A stretch of 64,000 nt of DNA from Actinomadura sp. NAK00032 (lineage in GTDB: Bacteria; Actinomycetota; Actinomycetes; Streptosporangiales; Streptosporangiaceae): contig NZ_CP054932.1 in the NCBI RefSeq assembly GCF_013364275.1, positions 8,618,001 through 8,682,000 on the forward strand, written 5' to 3'. The stretch's first letter is position 1. The number at the start of each line of letters is the position of its first letter. This document shows, in pieces, positions 26,350 through 34,144 of the stretch. The notes under the pieces were generated by a model. The model made no database searches. It was not told where the DNA came from and saw only the letters and a program-made list of their open reading frames with translations. The position numbers were made by a program, and so were the translations under genes.

Positions 26350-27215
26350 CGGCGGCGGCGGCCGAGCAGGGCCGGATCTGCGCCCTGGCCACGCACTGCA
26401 CGCGCGACCTGCAGGCCCGCGCCGCGGCCCACCCGGACCTGTTCGACGCCAAGCCCTTCGACGCCGCGCTCTTCGGCGCGGTGTCGCTGGCCAACGCGTT
26501 CGGCTCGCCGGACGGCACCCCGGCGGAGCTGGAGATCGCCAACCGCACCGCACTGTGGATCTTCGCGCTCGACTGGCGGATCGACTACCGGGCGACGGAG
26601 CGCGGCGACGTGGCGGCGATCGCGGCCCGCTGCGCGGCCACCGTGGCGGGCGAGCCGCCGGACGACCCGCTCACCCGGTTCCTCGCGGAGATCCGCGACC
26701 GGCTGGCCGAGTCGCCGGCCTACCCGCAGTTCTCCCCGGTCTGGGCGGACGAGCTGCGCCGGATGCTGGACGCGATGGTGCTCGAATGGACGTGGAAGGC
26801 GGACCATGCGGAGACCGGCTCCTGGACGCCGGACCTCGACGACTACCTGGCCAACGCCGACAACTTCGGCTCCACCTTCGTCAACGCCGGGCACTGGATC
26901 CACACGTCCGGGCGGGCGGCGCTCGACCGCCTCGGCGCGCTGCTGGAGGCCAGCCGGGAGGTCCAGCGCGTGCTCCGGCTGCTCAACGACCTCGCCACCT
27001 ACGGGCGCGACGTCACCTGGGGCGACGTGAACGCGATGCTGCTCGGCGCCGACCGGGCCTCCGTCGAGAAGAGGATCGGCGAACTCGTGGACCGCTGCCG
27101 TGAGCTGTTCGAGCCGCTGCGCGACGCGTGCCCCCGCGAGACCGCCTACCTCGAACGCCAGATCGGCTACAGCACGGGCTTCTACGGCGCGGGCGACTAC
27201 TGGGGCGCGCTGTGA
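26346..27215 (+). CDS. Class I terpene synthase-like protein with atypical Asp-rich motif
   Basis: This 289-residue alpha-domain terpene synthase would ionise a prenyl or copalyl-type diphosphate. The second metal site is intact as NDLATYGRD (214-222). At the place of the first Asp-rich motif it reads ALDWRIDY: Asp76 and Asp80 in DWRID rather than DDxxD/E. The protein is short compared with about 310-350 for typical bacterial enzymes. The ATG overlaps the P450 stop (ATGA) and its own stop overlaps the class II cyclase start (GTGA). Pairing with a class II cyclase implies a bicyclic diphosphate substrate. Confidence 0.82.
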   Translation: MTAAAAEQGRICALATHCTRDLQARAAAHPDLFDAKPFDAALFGAVSLANAFGSPDGTPAELEIANRTALWIFALDWRIDYRATERGDVAAIAARCAATVAGEPPDDPLTRFLAEIRDRLAESPAYPQFSPVWADELRRMLDAMVLEWTWKADHAETGSWTPDLDDYLANADNFGSTFVNAGHWIHTSGRAALDRLGALLEASREVQRVLRLLNDLATYGRDVTWGDVNAMLLGADRASVEKRIGELVDRCRELFEPLRDACPRETAYLERQIGYSTGFYGAGDYWGAL

Positions 27216-28834
27216 GCGGGACGGAGGCGGCCGGCGCGGCCGATGATCTGATCGCGAGCCTCGTCGCCCGGCCCTGGGGGCGGGTGTCGCCCTCGGTGTA
27301 CGAGACGGGCCGGCTCGTCTCGCTCAGCCCCTGGCTGACCGGGCACCGGCGCAGGGTCGCCTTCCTTGTCGACACCCAGCGCCCGGACGGCGGCTGGGGG
27401 GCGCCCGACGACGGCTACGCGCTCGTGCCCACGCTGAGCGCGACCGAGGCGCTGCTGTCCGTCCTCGTCCGCACGCCACCGGAGTCCGGCACTCCGGAAC
27501 CCGCGGTGTGCGCCGCCGCGGTGCGGGGACTGCGCAGGCTCGGCACCATGCTGCCCGGCCGCCCGGGGGCGCCCCTGCCGGACATGCCGGCGATCGAGCT
27601 GATCGTCCCGTCCCTCGCCGGGCTGATCGACCGGCGCGTGGCCGACCTCGCCGCGCGACCCGCGCCCCCGCCCGGCCTGCCGGACGGGCCGCTGCCGCTG
27701 CCGCTGCCGCGCGGCATGGACGGCCGCAAGCTGACCCTCGTCCGGGACCTGCTGGCCTCGGGCGCGCAGCCGCCGCAGAAGCTGATGCACGCGCTGGAGA
27801 TCGCGGGCCCGGCGGCGCGCGGCCTCGCCCAGGCCCGTCCCGAGGCGACCGGAACGATCGGCGCGTCGCCCGCGGCGACCGCCGCCTGGCTGGGCGACCG
27901 CCCGCCGGCCGAGCCGAGCAGCCCCGCGCGCTGGTACCTGGAGACCGTGACCGCGATGCACGACGGAGCCGTGCCGGTCGCCTACCCGCTCACGGTCTTC
28001 GAGCGCGGCTGGGTGCTGAGCTGGCTGATCCGCGCCGGGGTCCCGGTCACCGTCCCGCCCGAGATGGTGCTCAGCCTGACCGCGCCGATCCGCGCGGACG
28101 GCACGCCCGCCGCGGACGGGCTGCCGCCCGACGCCGACACCACGGCCGCGGCACTGCACGCGCTCGCCCTTCTCGGCGTTCCGCACAAGCCGGATTCGCT
28201 GTGGAATTTCGAGACGCCCACGCATTTCTGCACGTGGCAAGGCGAAGACGGATTCTCGGTCACGACGAATGCGCACGTGCTGGAGGCGTTCGGCGAGTTC
28301 ACCGCGTCCCGTTCCGCCGGGTCCGCCGATATCGGCGACGGCCGGCACGAGGCCGCCGCCGGCAAGGTCGCCGACTGGCTGCTCGGCCGGCAGCGCGACG
28401 ACGGCGCCTGGACGGACCGGTGGCACGCCTCGCCCTACTACGCCACCGCGTGCTGCGCGCTGGCCCTGGACCGGTACGGCGGCCGGCCGCGGAGCGCGGA
28501 CGCCGTCGACCGGGCCGTGAAGTGGGTCCTGGAGTCCCAGCGCCCGGACGGTTCGTGGGGCCGGTGGGAGGGCACCGCGGAAGAGACCGCGTACGCGGTC
28601 CAGACCCTGCTGCTGCCGGCGGTCACCGCCGGCCGCGAGCCGGGGCGCGACCTCGTCCGCGCCGCCGCGCGCGGCCGCGGCGTCCTGCTGCGGGGACTGG
28701 CCCTGCCGGACCGCGCCCACCCGCCGATGTGGCACGACAAGGACCTGTACCACCCGGGCGCGATCGTGCGGGCGGCCGTCCTCGCCGCGCTCCATCTGCT
28801 GGACGCGGTGGCACCCGACCGCGGCAAAGAGTGA
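27212..28834 (+). CDS. Class II diterpene cyclase (copalyl-diphosphate-synthase type) with DADT motif
   Basis: This 540-residue beta-gamma type cyclase would protonate and cyclise GGPP to a bicyclic diphosphate. Family marks include KLMHALEIAG, GTIGASPAATAAWL (214-227) and PVAYPLTVFERGWVLSWL, plus QW-type repeats (QRPDGGWG, QRDDGAW, QRPDGSWG). The catalytic acid motif is DADT-TA at 307-312, keeping the acid Asp309 but with Thr for the last Asp of DxDD. It is too short for a squalene-hopene cyclase. The GTG at 27212 overlaps the class I stop. No GGPP synthase lies in the cluster. Confidence 0.88.
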   Translation: MSGTEAAGAADDLIASLVARPWGRVSPSVYETGRLVSLSPWLTGHRRRVAFLVDTQRPDGGWGAPDDGYALVPTLSATEALLSVLVRTPPESGTPEPAVCAAAVRGLRRLGTMLPGRPGAPLPDMPAIELIVPSLAGLIDRRVADLAARPAPPPGLPDGPLPLPLPRGMDGRKLTLVRDLLASGAQPPQKLMHALEIAGPAARGLAQARPEATGTIGASPAATAAWLGDRPPAEPSSPARWYLETVTAMHDGAVPVAYPLTVFERGWVLSWLIRAGVPVTVPPEMVLSLTAPIRADGTPAADGLPPDADTTAAALHALALLGVPHKPDSLWNFETPTHFCTWQGEDGFSVTTNAHVLEAFGEFTASRSAGSADIGDGRHEAAAGKVADWLLGRQRDDGAWTDRWHASPYYATACCALALDRYGGRPRSADAVDRAVKWVLESQRPDGSWGRWEGTAEETAYAVQTLLLPAVTAGREPGRDLVRAAARGRGVLLRGLALPDRAHPPMWHDKDLYHPGAIVRAAVLAALHLLDAVAPDRGKE

Positions 28835-28903
28835 ATTTCGTCATAAGGTCCGAAGGACGTAAAGCGGCAAACCGGACGACAGTTCCGAACAATCTCATTC
28901 CGC

Positions 28904-28932
28904 TTGAGGAGTGGAGTTCTCATTGCTAGGGT
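28904..28932 (+). promoter_or_regulatory. Promoter of the conservon
   Basis: TTGAGG (28904-28909) and TAGGGT (28927-28932) are spaced by 17 bp. Transcription would begin near 28939, giving a leader of about 110 nt before cvnA that contains a small AACCG/CGGTT hairpin. Confidence 0.65.
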
Positions 28933-29047
28933 GCTGGTCCGTACGGACGAGACCACCGTCGCGGCCGCTCGCCTGCTCCGAACCGCCGGCCCCCTTTTAT
29001 CAACCGCGCCGGTTGCTGATTCTTAAAACATTGTTAGGGCGATTATC

Positions 29048-31666
29048 ATGCGCTTCCGCAACTCCCGACTGCGGACCAAGATTGCGGCCCTGCTGCTGTC
29101 GCTGACCGCGCTGTGGGCCTTCGCGGCGTGGGTGACGTTGCGCGAGGGCGTGAACCTGCTGTGGGTCAGCACCTACGACAGCAAACTCGCCACCCCCTCC
29201 GACCCCCTCCTCGTCGAGCTGCAGCGGGAGCGCAGGCTCACCGCGGTGTGGATCGCGAGCCCGAGCCAGCGGCGGCACGAGGAGCTGACGACCCAGCGGA
29301 CCCGCACCGACAGGGCGGCGGCCGAGCTCGAGAAGGGCGCGCGAAGCGGGACGCTCCGCCGGGCGGCGGACGACGACCTGGAGCGGCGCGTCGACGAGAT
29401 GCTGGACCGGCTCCACAAGCTCGACGCGCAGCGCAAGACGGTCGACGCGCGCACCATCGCCCGCTCCACGGCGCTGCAGGGCTACACGACGACGATCGAC
29501 TCCGTCTTCCGGATGTACGACGCGATGGGCACGCTCGACGACAAGGGGATCGCCAAGAACACCGGCATCCTCATCGAGCTCAACCGCTCCTGGGAGCTCC
29601 TCTCCCAGGAGGACGCGCTGGTCGCGGGCGTGCTCGCGGTCGGCCGCGTCAAGCAGGACGAGATGACGCAGATCGTCCAGATCAGCGGGATCCGCCGGTA
29701 CGCCCTGTCCAAGGCGCTCACCCAGCTGGAGCACGAGGACGAGGACGCCTACCGCAGCTTCACCTCCAGCGCCAGGCTCCGGCAGCTGGAGGCCGTCGAG
29801 AACCGGTTGACGGCGCCGCGCGCCGGCCGCGCCGCCAGGATTCCGGCGGTCACCGCGGCGGAATGGGAGAGCACCACCACGCCGGCGCTCGCCGAGATGC
29901 GCGACACCGTCCAGGACGCGGGCGCCCGCCTCGTCGACCGCTCCACTCCCGTGGCGGCCGGTGTGATCACCCGGTTGGCCCTCGCCGGTGGTCTGGGGCT
30001 GCTCGCGGTCATCGCGTCCATCGTCGTGTCCATCACCACCGCACGCGCGCTGGTGCGGCAGCTGGAGCGGCTGCGCGGCGCGGCGTGGGAGCTGGCCGAG
30101 CAGCGGCTGCCGAGCGTCGTCGAACGCCTCGGGCACGGCGAGAAGGTGGACGTCGCCGTCGAGGCGCCGCCGCTGCAGTTCGGCGGCGACGAGATCGGGC
30201 AGGTGGGCCGCGCGTTCAACGCCGTCCAGGAGACCGCGATCCGCACCGCCGTCGAGCAGGCCGAGCTGCGCCGCGGCATCCGCGACGTCCTGCTGAGCCT
30301 GGCGCGCCGCACGCAGGCGCTGGTGCACCGGCAGCTGAGCATGCTCGACACGATGGAGCGCAAGCGCGACATCGACCCCAAGGACCTGGAAGAGCTGTTC
30401 CGCCTCGACCACCTCGCCACCCGCATGCGGCGCAACGCCGAGAACCTCATCGTGCTGTCGGGGTCGATCCCGGCCCGCGGCTGGCGGCAGCCGGTCCCGA
30501 TGGTGGACGTCATCCGCGCCGCCGTCGGCGAGGTCGAGGACTACACCCGCGTCACCGTGCTGCCGTTCGGCCCGGTCGAGCTGGCCGGACGCGCCGTCGG
30601 CGACGTCACCCACCTGCTGGCCGAGCTGATCGAGAACGCCGTGTCGTTCTCGCCGCCCGACACCGCCGTGCACGTCGGCGGCCACCTCGTCGCCAACGGC
30701 TTCGCCATCGACATCGAGGACCGCGGGCTCGGCATGACCGAGGACAAGCTCGCCGAGATCAACGAGCGGATCGTCGACCCGCCCGAGTTCAACCTGCGCA
30801 GCTCCGTCCAGCTCGGCCTGTTCGTGGTCGCCAAGCTCGCCGAGCGCTACGGCGTGCGCGTCTCGCTGAAGCGCTCCGCCTACGGCGGCACCACGGCCGT
30901 CGTCGTCATCCCGCAGGACCTGGTCGTCGAGGCGGGCACCGCGAAGGCGCCCGCCGCCACCACCGAGAACGGGCTGGCCGTCCGGCAGCCGGCCGCGGTC
31001 CCGGCCGGGGCCTCCGAGCAGGCCGGGCAGGGGTCCGTGGTGACGCTCACCAGGCAGCCGGCCGGATCACCGCCCGCCCTGGTGGCCGTGCCCCCGCCCG
31101 CCAGTGAGCCGGACGACGCGTCCGCCCCGCAGGGCGACCCGCGCACCACGGGCCCCCAAGCCACCGGCCCGCAAACCACCGGCCCGCAAACCACCGGCCC
31201 GCAAGGCGGCGACCCGAACGTCACCGGCCCGCAGGCCGCCGAACCGCGCACCACCGGCCCGCAGACCGTCACCACGGCGACCGGGCCCCAGGCCACCGGC
31301 CCGCAGACCGCTCCCGCCGGTGCACCCGCCCCAACGCGCTCCCCGGGCGAACCCGCACCGCCCGGCGGCCCCGCGGCGGCGGGCGGCGGGGATTCCGCGA
31401 CGAGCCCCCCGGAGGACCAGCCCCCCGTGACCGAGAGCACCACCCCGTCCGGCCTGCCCGTCCGGGTCCCGCAGGCGAACCTCGCGGCGCCGCTGCGCAC
31501 CGACGAGCCGGTCGTCGCGCAGGAGCCGGACGAGCCGGACGTCCCCGGCCGCTCCCCCGAGGAGATCCAGCGAATCATGGGTTCCTACCAGCGCGGCACC
31601 CGCCTTGCGAGGACGGCGGTCGAAACCCGCGGCAACGAAGCAGTGGAAGGCGAGGACGAGCAGTGA
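29048..31666 (+). CDS. cvnA: CvnA, sensor-kinase-like conservon protein
   Basis: This 872-residue protein has a first membrane helix (about 11-31), an outer nitrate-sensing-type helical domain (about 40-295), a second helix (about 305-330), a HAMP-like linker, and a HATPase domain with N-box ELIENAVSFSPPDT, G1 IEDRGLGMTEDKL and G2 YGGTTAVVVIP. The dimerisation region (LVHRQLSMLDTMERKRDIDP) is degenerate compared with true histidine kinases, as in other CvnA proteins. The C-terminal 230 residues are disordered and carry TTGPQ repeats. It is the first of four overlapping conservon genes that form a membrane-linked, G-protein-like switch. Confidence 0.93.
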   Translation: MRFRNSRLRTKIAALLLSLTALWAFAAWVTLREGVNLLWVSTYDSKLATPSDPLLVELQRERRLTAVWIASPSQRRHEELTTQRTRTDRAAAELEKGARSGTLRRAADDDLERRVDEMLDRLHKLDAQRKTVDARTIARSTALQGYTTTIDSVFRMYDAMGTLDDKGIAKNTGILIELNRSWELLSQEDALVAGVLAVGRVKQDEMTQIVQISGIRRYALSKALTQLEHEDEDAYRSFTSSARLRQLEAVENRLTAPRAGRAARIPAVTAAEWESTTTPALAEMRDTVQDAGARLVDRSTPVAAGVITRLALAGGLGLLAVIASIVVSITTARALVRQLERLRGAAWELAEQRLPSVVERLGHGEKVDVAVEAPPLQFGGDEIGQVGRAFNAVQETAIRTAVEQAELRRGIRDVLLSLARRTQALVHRQLSMLDTMERKRDIDPKDLEELFRLDHLATRMRRNAENLIVLSGSIPARGWRQPVPMVDVIRAAVGEVEDYTRVTVLPFGPVELAGRAVGDVTHLLAELIENAVSFSPPDTAVHVGGHLVANGFAIDIEDRGLGMTEDKLAEINERIVDPPEFNLRSSVQLGLFVVAKLAERYGVRVSLKRSAYGGTTAVVVIPQDLVVEAGTAKAPAATTENGLAVRQPAAVPAGASEQAGQGSVVTLTRQPAGSPPALVAVPPPASEPDDASAPQGDPRTTGPQATGPQTTGPQTTGPQGGDPNVTGPQAAEPRTTGPQTVTTATGPQATGPQTAPAGAPAPTRSPGEPAPPGGPAAAGGGDSATSPPEDQPPVTESTTPSGLPVRVPQANLAAPLRTDEPVVAQEPDEPDVPGRSPEEIQRIMGSYQRGTRLARTAVETRGNEAVEGEDEQ
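31143..31315 (+). repeat. TTGPQ-type short repeats in the cvnA tail
   Basis: Around 11 imperfect units of (A/T)TGPQ occur between about residues 699 and 756. At DNA level a 15-bp unit (accggcccgcaaacc) is repeated almost exactly near 31164-31204, suggesting recent slippage. The sequence is likely to vary in copy number between strains. Confidence 0.75.
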
Positions 31667-32088
31667 AGCAGAAGGCAGGTTCGCCGTCCGATCTGGGCTG
31701 GCTGCTGGACGATCTGGTCCACCGCGTGCCGCATGCCCACAACGCGGTCGTCCTGTCCGCGGACGGCCTGCTGATGGCCTCGTCGGAGGGCATGAGCCAG
31801 GACGACGGCGAGCACCTGGCCGCCGTGGCCGCCGGCATCCAGAGCCTGGCCAAGGGCGCCGGGACCCGGTTCGGCGGCGGCCCGGTCCGGCAGACGATCA
31901 TCGAGATGCAGACCCAGTTCATGCTGGTGACGGTGGCGGGCAAGGGCGCCTGCCTCGCGGTGCTGGCCGACGAGGACGCCGACGTCGGCCTCATCGCCTA
32001 CGAGATGGCGATGCTCGTCACGAGCATGGGCCACCACCTGACCTCGCCGTCGCGTGCCGAGAGCGCCGCGGAGGGCCGCCCGACATGA
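31663..32088 (+). CDS. cvnB: CvnB, roadblock/LC7 protein
   Basis: This 141-residue roadblock/LC7-fold protein (DLGWLLDDLVHRVPHAHNAV, then VLSADGLLMASSEGMSQDDG) resembles MglB-type regulators of small GTPases. It would act with the CvnD GTPase, probably modulating its nucleotide cycle. The GTG start overlaps the cvnA stop and its own stop overlaps cvnC, both by 4 bp. Confidence 0.93.
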   Translation: MKQKAGSPSDLGWLLDDLVHRVPHAHNAVVLSADGLLMASSEGMSQDDGEHLAAVAAGIQSLAKGAGTRFGGGPVRQTIIEMQTQFMLVTVAGKGACLAVLADEDADVGLIAYEMAMLVTSMGHHLTSPSRAESAAEGRPT

Positions 32089-32516
32089 TGCCGCCCGAGG
32101 ACCCCTCCCCCGAGTTCTGGTCGGAGGAACCGGCGCGTCACCCGGAGACGGACGCGGAGCGCTGGCTCGACGAGCACGCCGGCCCGATGGTCCGCCCGTA
32201 CGTGATGACGAGCGGCCGCATCGAGCCGACCCGCGGCAAGTTCGACCTCATCACGCTGGTGGTCGCCTCCGGTCCCGAGCCGGACACCGCGATCGGGCTC
32301 GGCCCGGAGCATCTCGCGATCCTGCGGCTCTGCCAGAACGTCATCTCCGTCGCCGAACTCACCGGCCATCTCAACCTGCCCGTCGCGACGGTGCGGGTGA
32401 TGCTCGGCGACCTCCTCGACAAGGGGTTCGTCTCCATGCAGGAACCCGAACCGGAGGCGGACATGCACGACATCAGGCTCTACAAGGCGGTGATCGATGG
32501 TCTCCGGGCCCTCTAG
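32085..32516 (+). CDS. cvnC: CvnC, DUF742 protein
   Basis: This 143-residue DUF742 protein reads VRPYVMTSGRIEPTRGKFDL then a winged-helix-like stretch (LCQNVISVAELTGHLNLPVA, then TVRVMLGDLLDKGFV). The ATG at 32085 overlaps the cvnB stop (ATGA). It is the third fixed member of every conservon and is thought to take part in the CvnA-D complex; its biochemical role is not settled. Confidence 0.92.
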   Translation: MMPPEDPSPEFWSEEPARHPETDAERWLDEHAGPMVRPYVMTSGRIEPTRGKFDLITLVVASGPEPDTAIGLGPEHLAILRLCQNVISVAELTGHLNLPVATVRVMLGDLLDKGFVSMQEPEPEADMHDIRLYKAVIDGLRAL

Positions 32517-33108
32517 GGGGATGCGCGCCCGCCGGCTCCCCACCGCGGTCAAGATCGTGATCGCGGGCGGTTTCGGCGTCGGCAAGACCACCATGGTAGG
32601 CACGGTCTCCGAGACGCAGCCGCTGCGCACCGAGGAACTCCTGACCGACCAGGGCATCGGCGTGGACGACGTGTCCGGGGTGGAGCGCAAGAACACCACC
32701 ACGGTCGCGATGGACTTCGGCCGCATCACGATGCGCAACGAGTACGTCCTCTACCTGTTCGGCACGCCCGGCCAGGAGCGCTTCTGGTTCATGTGGGACG
32801 AGGTCGTCATCGGCGCGCTCGGCGCCGTCGTCCTCGCCGACACCCGCCGGCTGTCCGACTGCTTCCCGTCGGTCGACTACTTCGAGCGGCGCGGCACGCC
32901 GTTCATCGTCGCCGTCAACTGCTTCGAGGGCGCGCAGCGCTACGACCTGGCGGAGATCCAGATGGCCCTGAACCTGGGCCCCAAGGTCCCCGTCATGCTC
33001 TGCGACGCGCGCAGCATCGACTCGTGCAAGGAGGTCCTCATCGACCTCGTCCTGCACGCGATGAAGGCCCGCGGGGTCACCGAGGAGCCCGAGCCGCAGA
33101 ACGTCTAG
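32497..33108 (+). CDS. cvnD: CvnD, small Ras-like GTPase
   Basis: The 203-residue P-loop GTPase has Walker A GGFGVGKTTM and a switch II motif FGTPGQERFW. The usual NKxD is replaced by VNCFEG, as is normal for CvnD proteins. The ATG at 32497 has AAGGCGG six bases upstream and overlaps cvnC by 20 bp; ATG 32521 is an alternative. In Streptomyces such conservons influence development and secondary metabolism, and some are followed by a P450 gene. Here P450s and terpene cyclases lie immediately upstream. Confidence 0.93.
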   Translation: MVSGPSRGMRARRLPTAVKIVIAGGFGVGKTTMVGTVSETQPLRTEELLTDQGIGVDDVSGVERKNTTTVAMDFGRITMRNEYVLYLFGTPGQERFWFMWDEVVIGALGAVVLADTRRLSDCFPSVDYFERRGTPFIVAVNCFEGAQRYDLAEIQMALNLGPKVPVMLCDARSIDSCKEVLIDLVLHAMKARGVTEEPEPQNV

Positions 33109-34049
33109 CCGCGCCCAGGGCCGGCGAGCAGCGGGAACCCGCGCTCGCCGGCCCTTGCCGTCCCGGGCCCGCCGCCGAGGGCGGCGGCGAAGGCGCGCAG
33201 GGTCGCGGTGGTGCGCTCCGGCCGCCAGACGAGCGTGAGCGCCGAGCGGGGCAGCCCCGTGACCGGGACGAAGGCGATGTCGCCGCGCGCCTGGCCGCGC
33301 GCGGTCGGGACGCACAGCAGCATCGCCCCGCGCCCCACGGCGACCAGCGCGAGCGCCTCCTGGATCGTGCTGACGGCCGGGCCGGACGGGATCAGCCGGC
33401 CGCCGGGCGTCGCCCCCGGCGACTGCGCCTCCCGCCAGTAGCGCGGCGCCGGCCCGGCGACCCTGATCAGCGCGTGCCCGGCGAGCTGCTCGGCGTCGAC
33501 GGACGGGCGCCCCGCGAGCGGATGGCCGGCGGGGACGGCGAGGCTCAGCGGCGCCTCGTTGAAGACCGGGCCGGTGGCGAGGTCGCGCTCCCGCACCGGC
33601 GCCAGCACGATCGCGGCGTCGAGGTCCCCGTCCCGGACGGCGCCGAACGGGTCCGCGAGCGGCACCTCGACGGTGTGCACCTCCGAGCCGGGATGGTCGC
33701 GCTCGAACGCGGCGACGAAGCCCATCAGCTCCTCGTCCAGCGCGCCGAGGAACCCGACCCGCAGCACGCCGCCGACACCGCGCGCGGCGGCCCTGGCCCG
33801 GTCGACGGCGGAGAGGACGGCCGCGTACGCGGGCTCCAGCTCGTCCCGCAGGGTCGCGCCGAGCGGGGTCAGCCGCACCCGGCGGCTGGTGCGTTCCACG
33901 AGCCGGGCCCCGACCCGCTGCTCCAGCGCGCGCAGCAGCTGGCTGACGCGGCTCTGGGACAGGTAGAGGCGTTCCGCGGTCCGGCCGAAGTGCAGCTCCT
34001 CGCTGAGGACGAGGAAGCACTCCACCTCCCGGGCCTCGATCTCGGGCAC
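33105..34049 (-). CDS. LysR-family transcriptional regulator
   Basis: The 314-residue protein has an N-terminal winged helix-turn-helix (ECFLVLSEELHFGRTAERLY, then LSQSRVSQLLRALEQRVG) and a LysR effector domain from about residue 92 (LRVGFLGALDEELMGFVAAF). The GTG at 34049 has GGAGGAG upstream. It is divergent from the MFS gene at 34145, so it most likely controls that exporter and itself. Its last codons overlap the end of cvnD and contain the bidirectional terminator. Confidence 0.92.
   Translation of the reverse strand: MPEIEAREVECFLVLSEELHFGRTAERLYLSQSRVSQLLRALEQRVGARLVERTSRRVRLTPLGATLRDELEPAYAAVLSAVDRARAAARGVGGVLRVGFLGALDEELMGFVAAFERDHPGSEVHTVEVPLADPFGAVRDGDLDAAIVLAPVRERDLATGPVFNEAPLSLAVPAGHPLAGRPSVDAEQLAGHALIRVAGPAPRYWREAQSPGATPGGRLIPSGPAVSTIQEALALVAVGRGAMLLCVPTARGQARGDIAFVPVTGLPRSALTLVWRPERTTATLRAFAAALGGGPGTARAGERGFPLLAGPGRG
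33117..33155. terminator. Bidirectional hairpin between cvnD and lysR
   Basis: A perfect 12-bp stem (33118-33129 with 33143-33154) continues inward as GCGGG-AA-CCCGC. It lies within the last codons of the LysR gene, just after cvnD stops, and can terminate both convergent units. No long T tract follows. Confidence 0.7.
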
Positions 34050-34144
34050 CGCGCTCCTCCGGTCGGCGATCGATCAGTCTCGCTCATACAAGGATGCGAT
34101 CTTCGCCGTTGTTCCCGGCGCGCCGGCGCAGCAGGGTCGTGGGC

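Noticed and set aside
27212..28834. Squalene-hopene cyclase
   Set aside because: At 540 residues it is about 90 residues short, lacks the membrane-inserting segment and matches class II diterpene cyclase segments such as GTIGASPAATAAWL.
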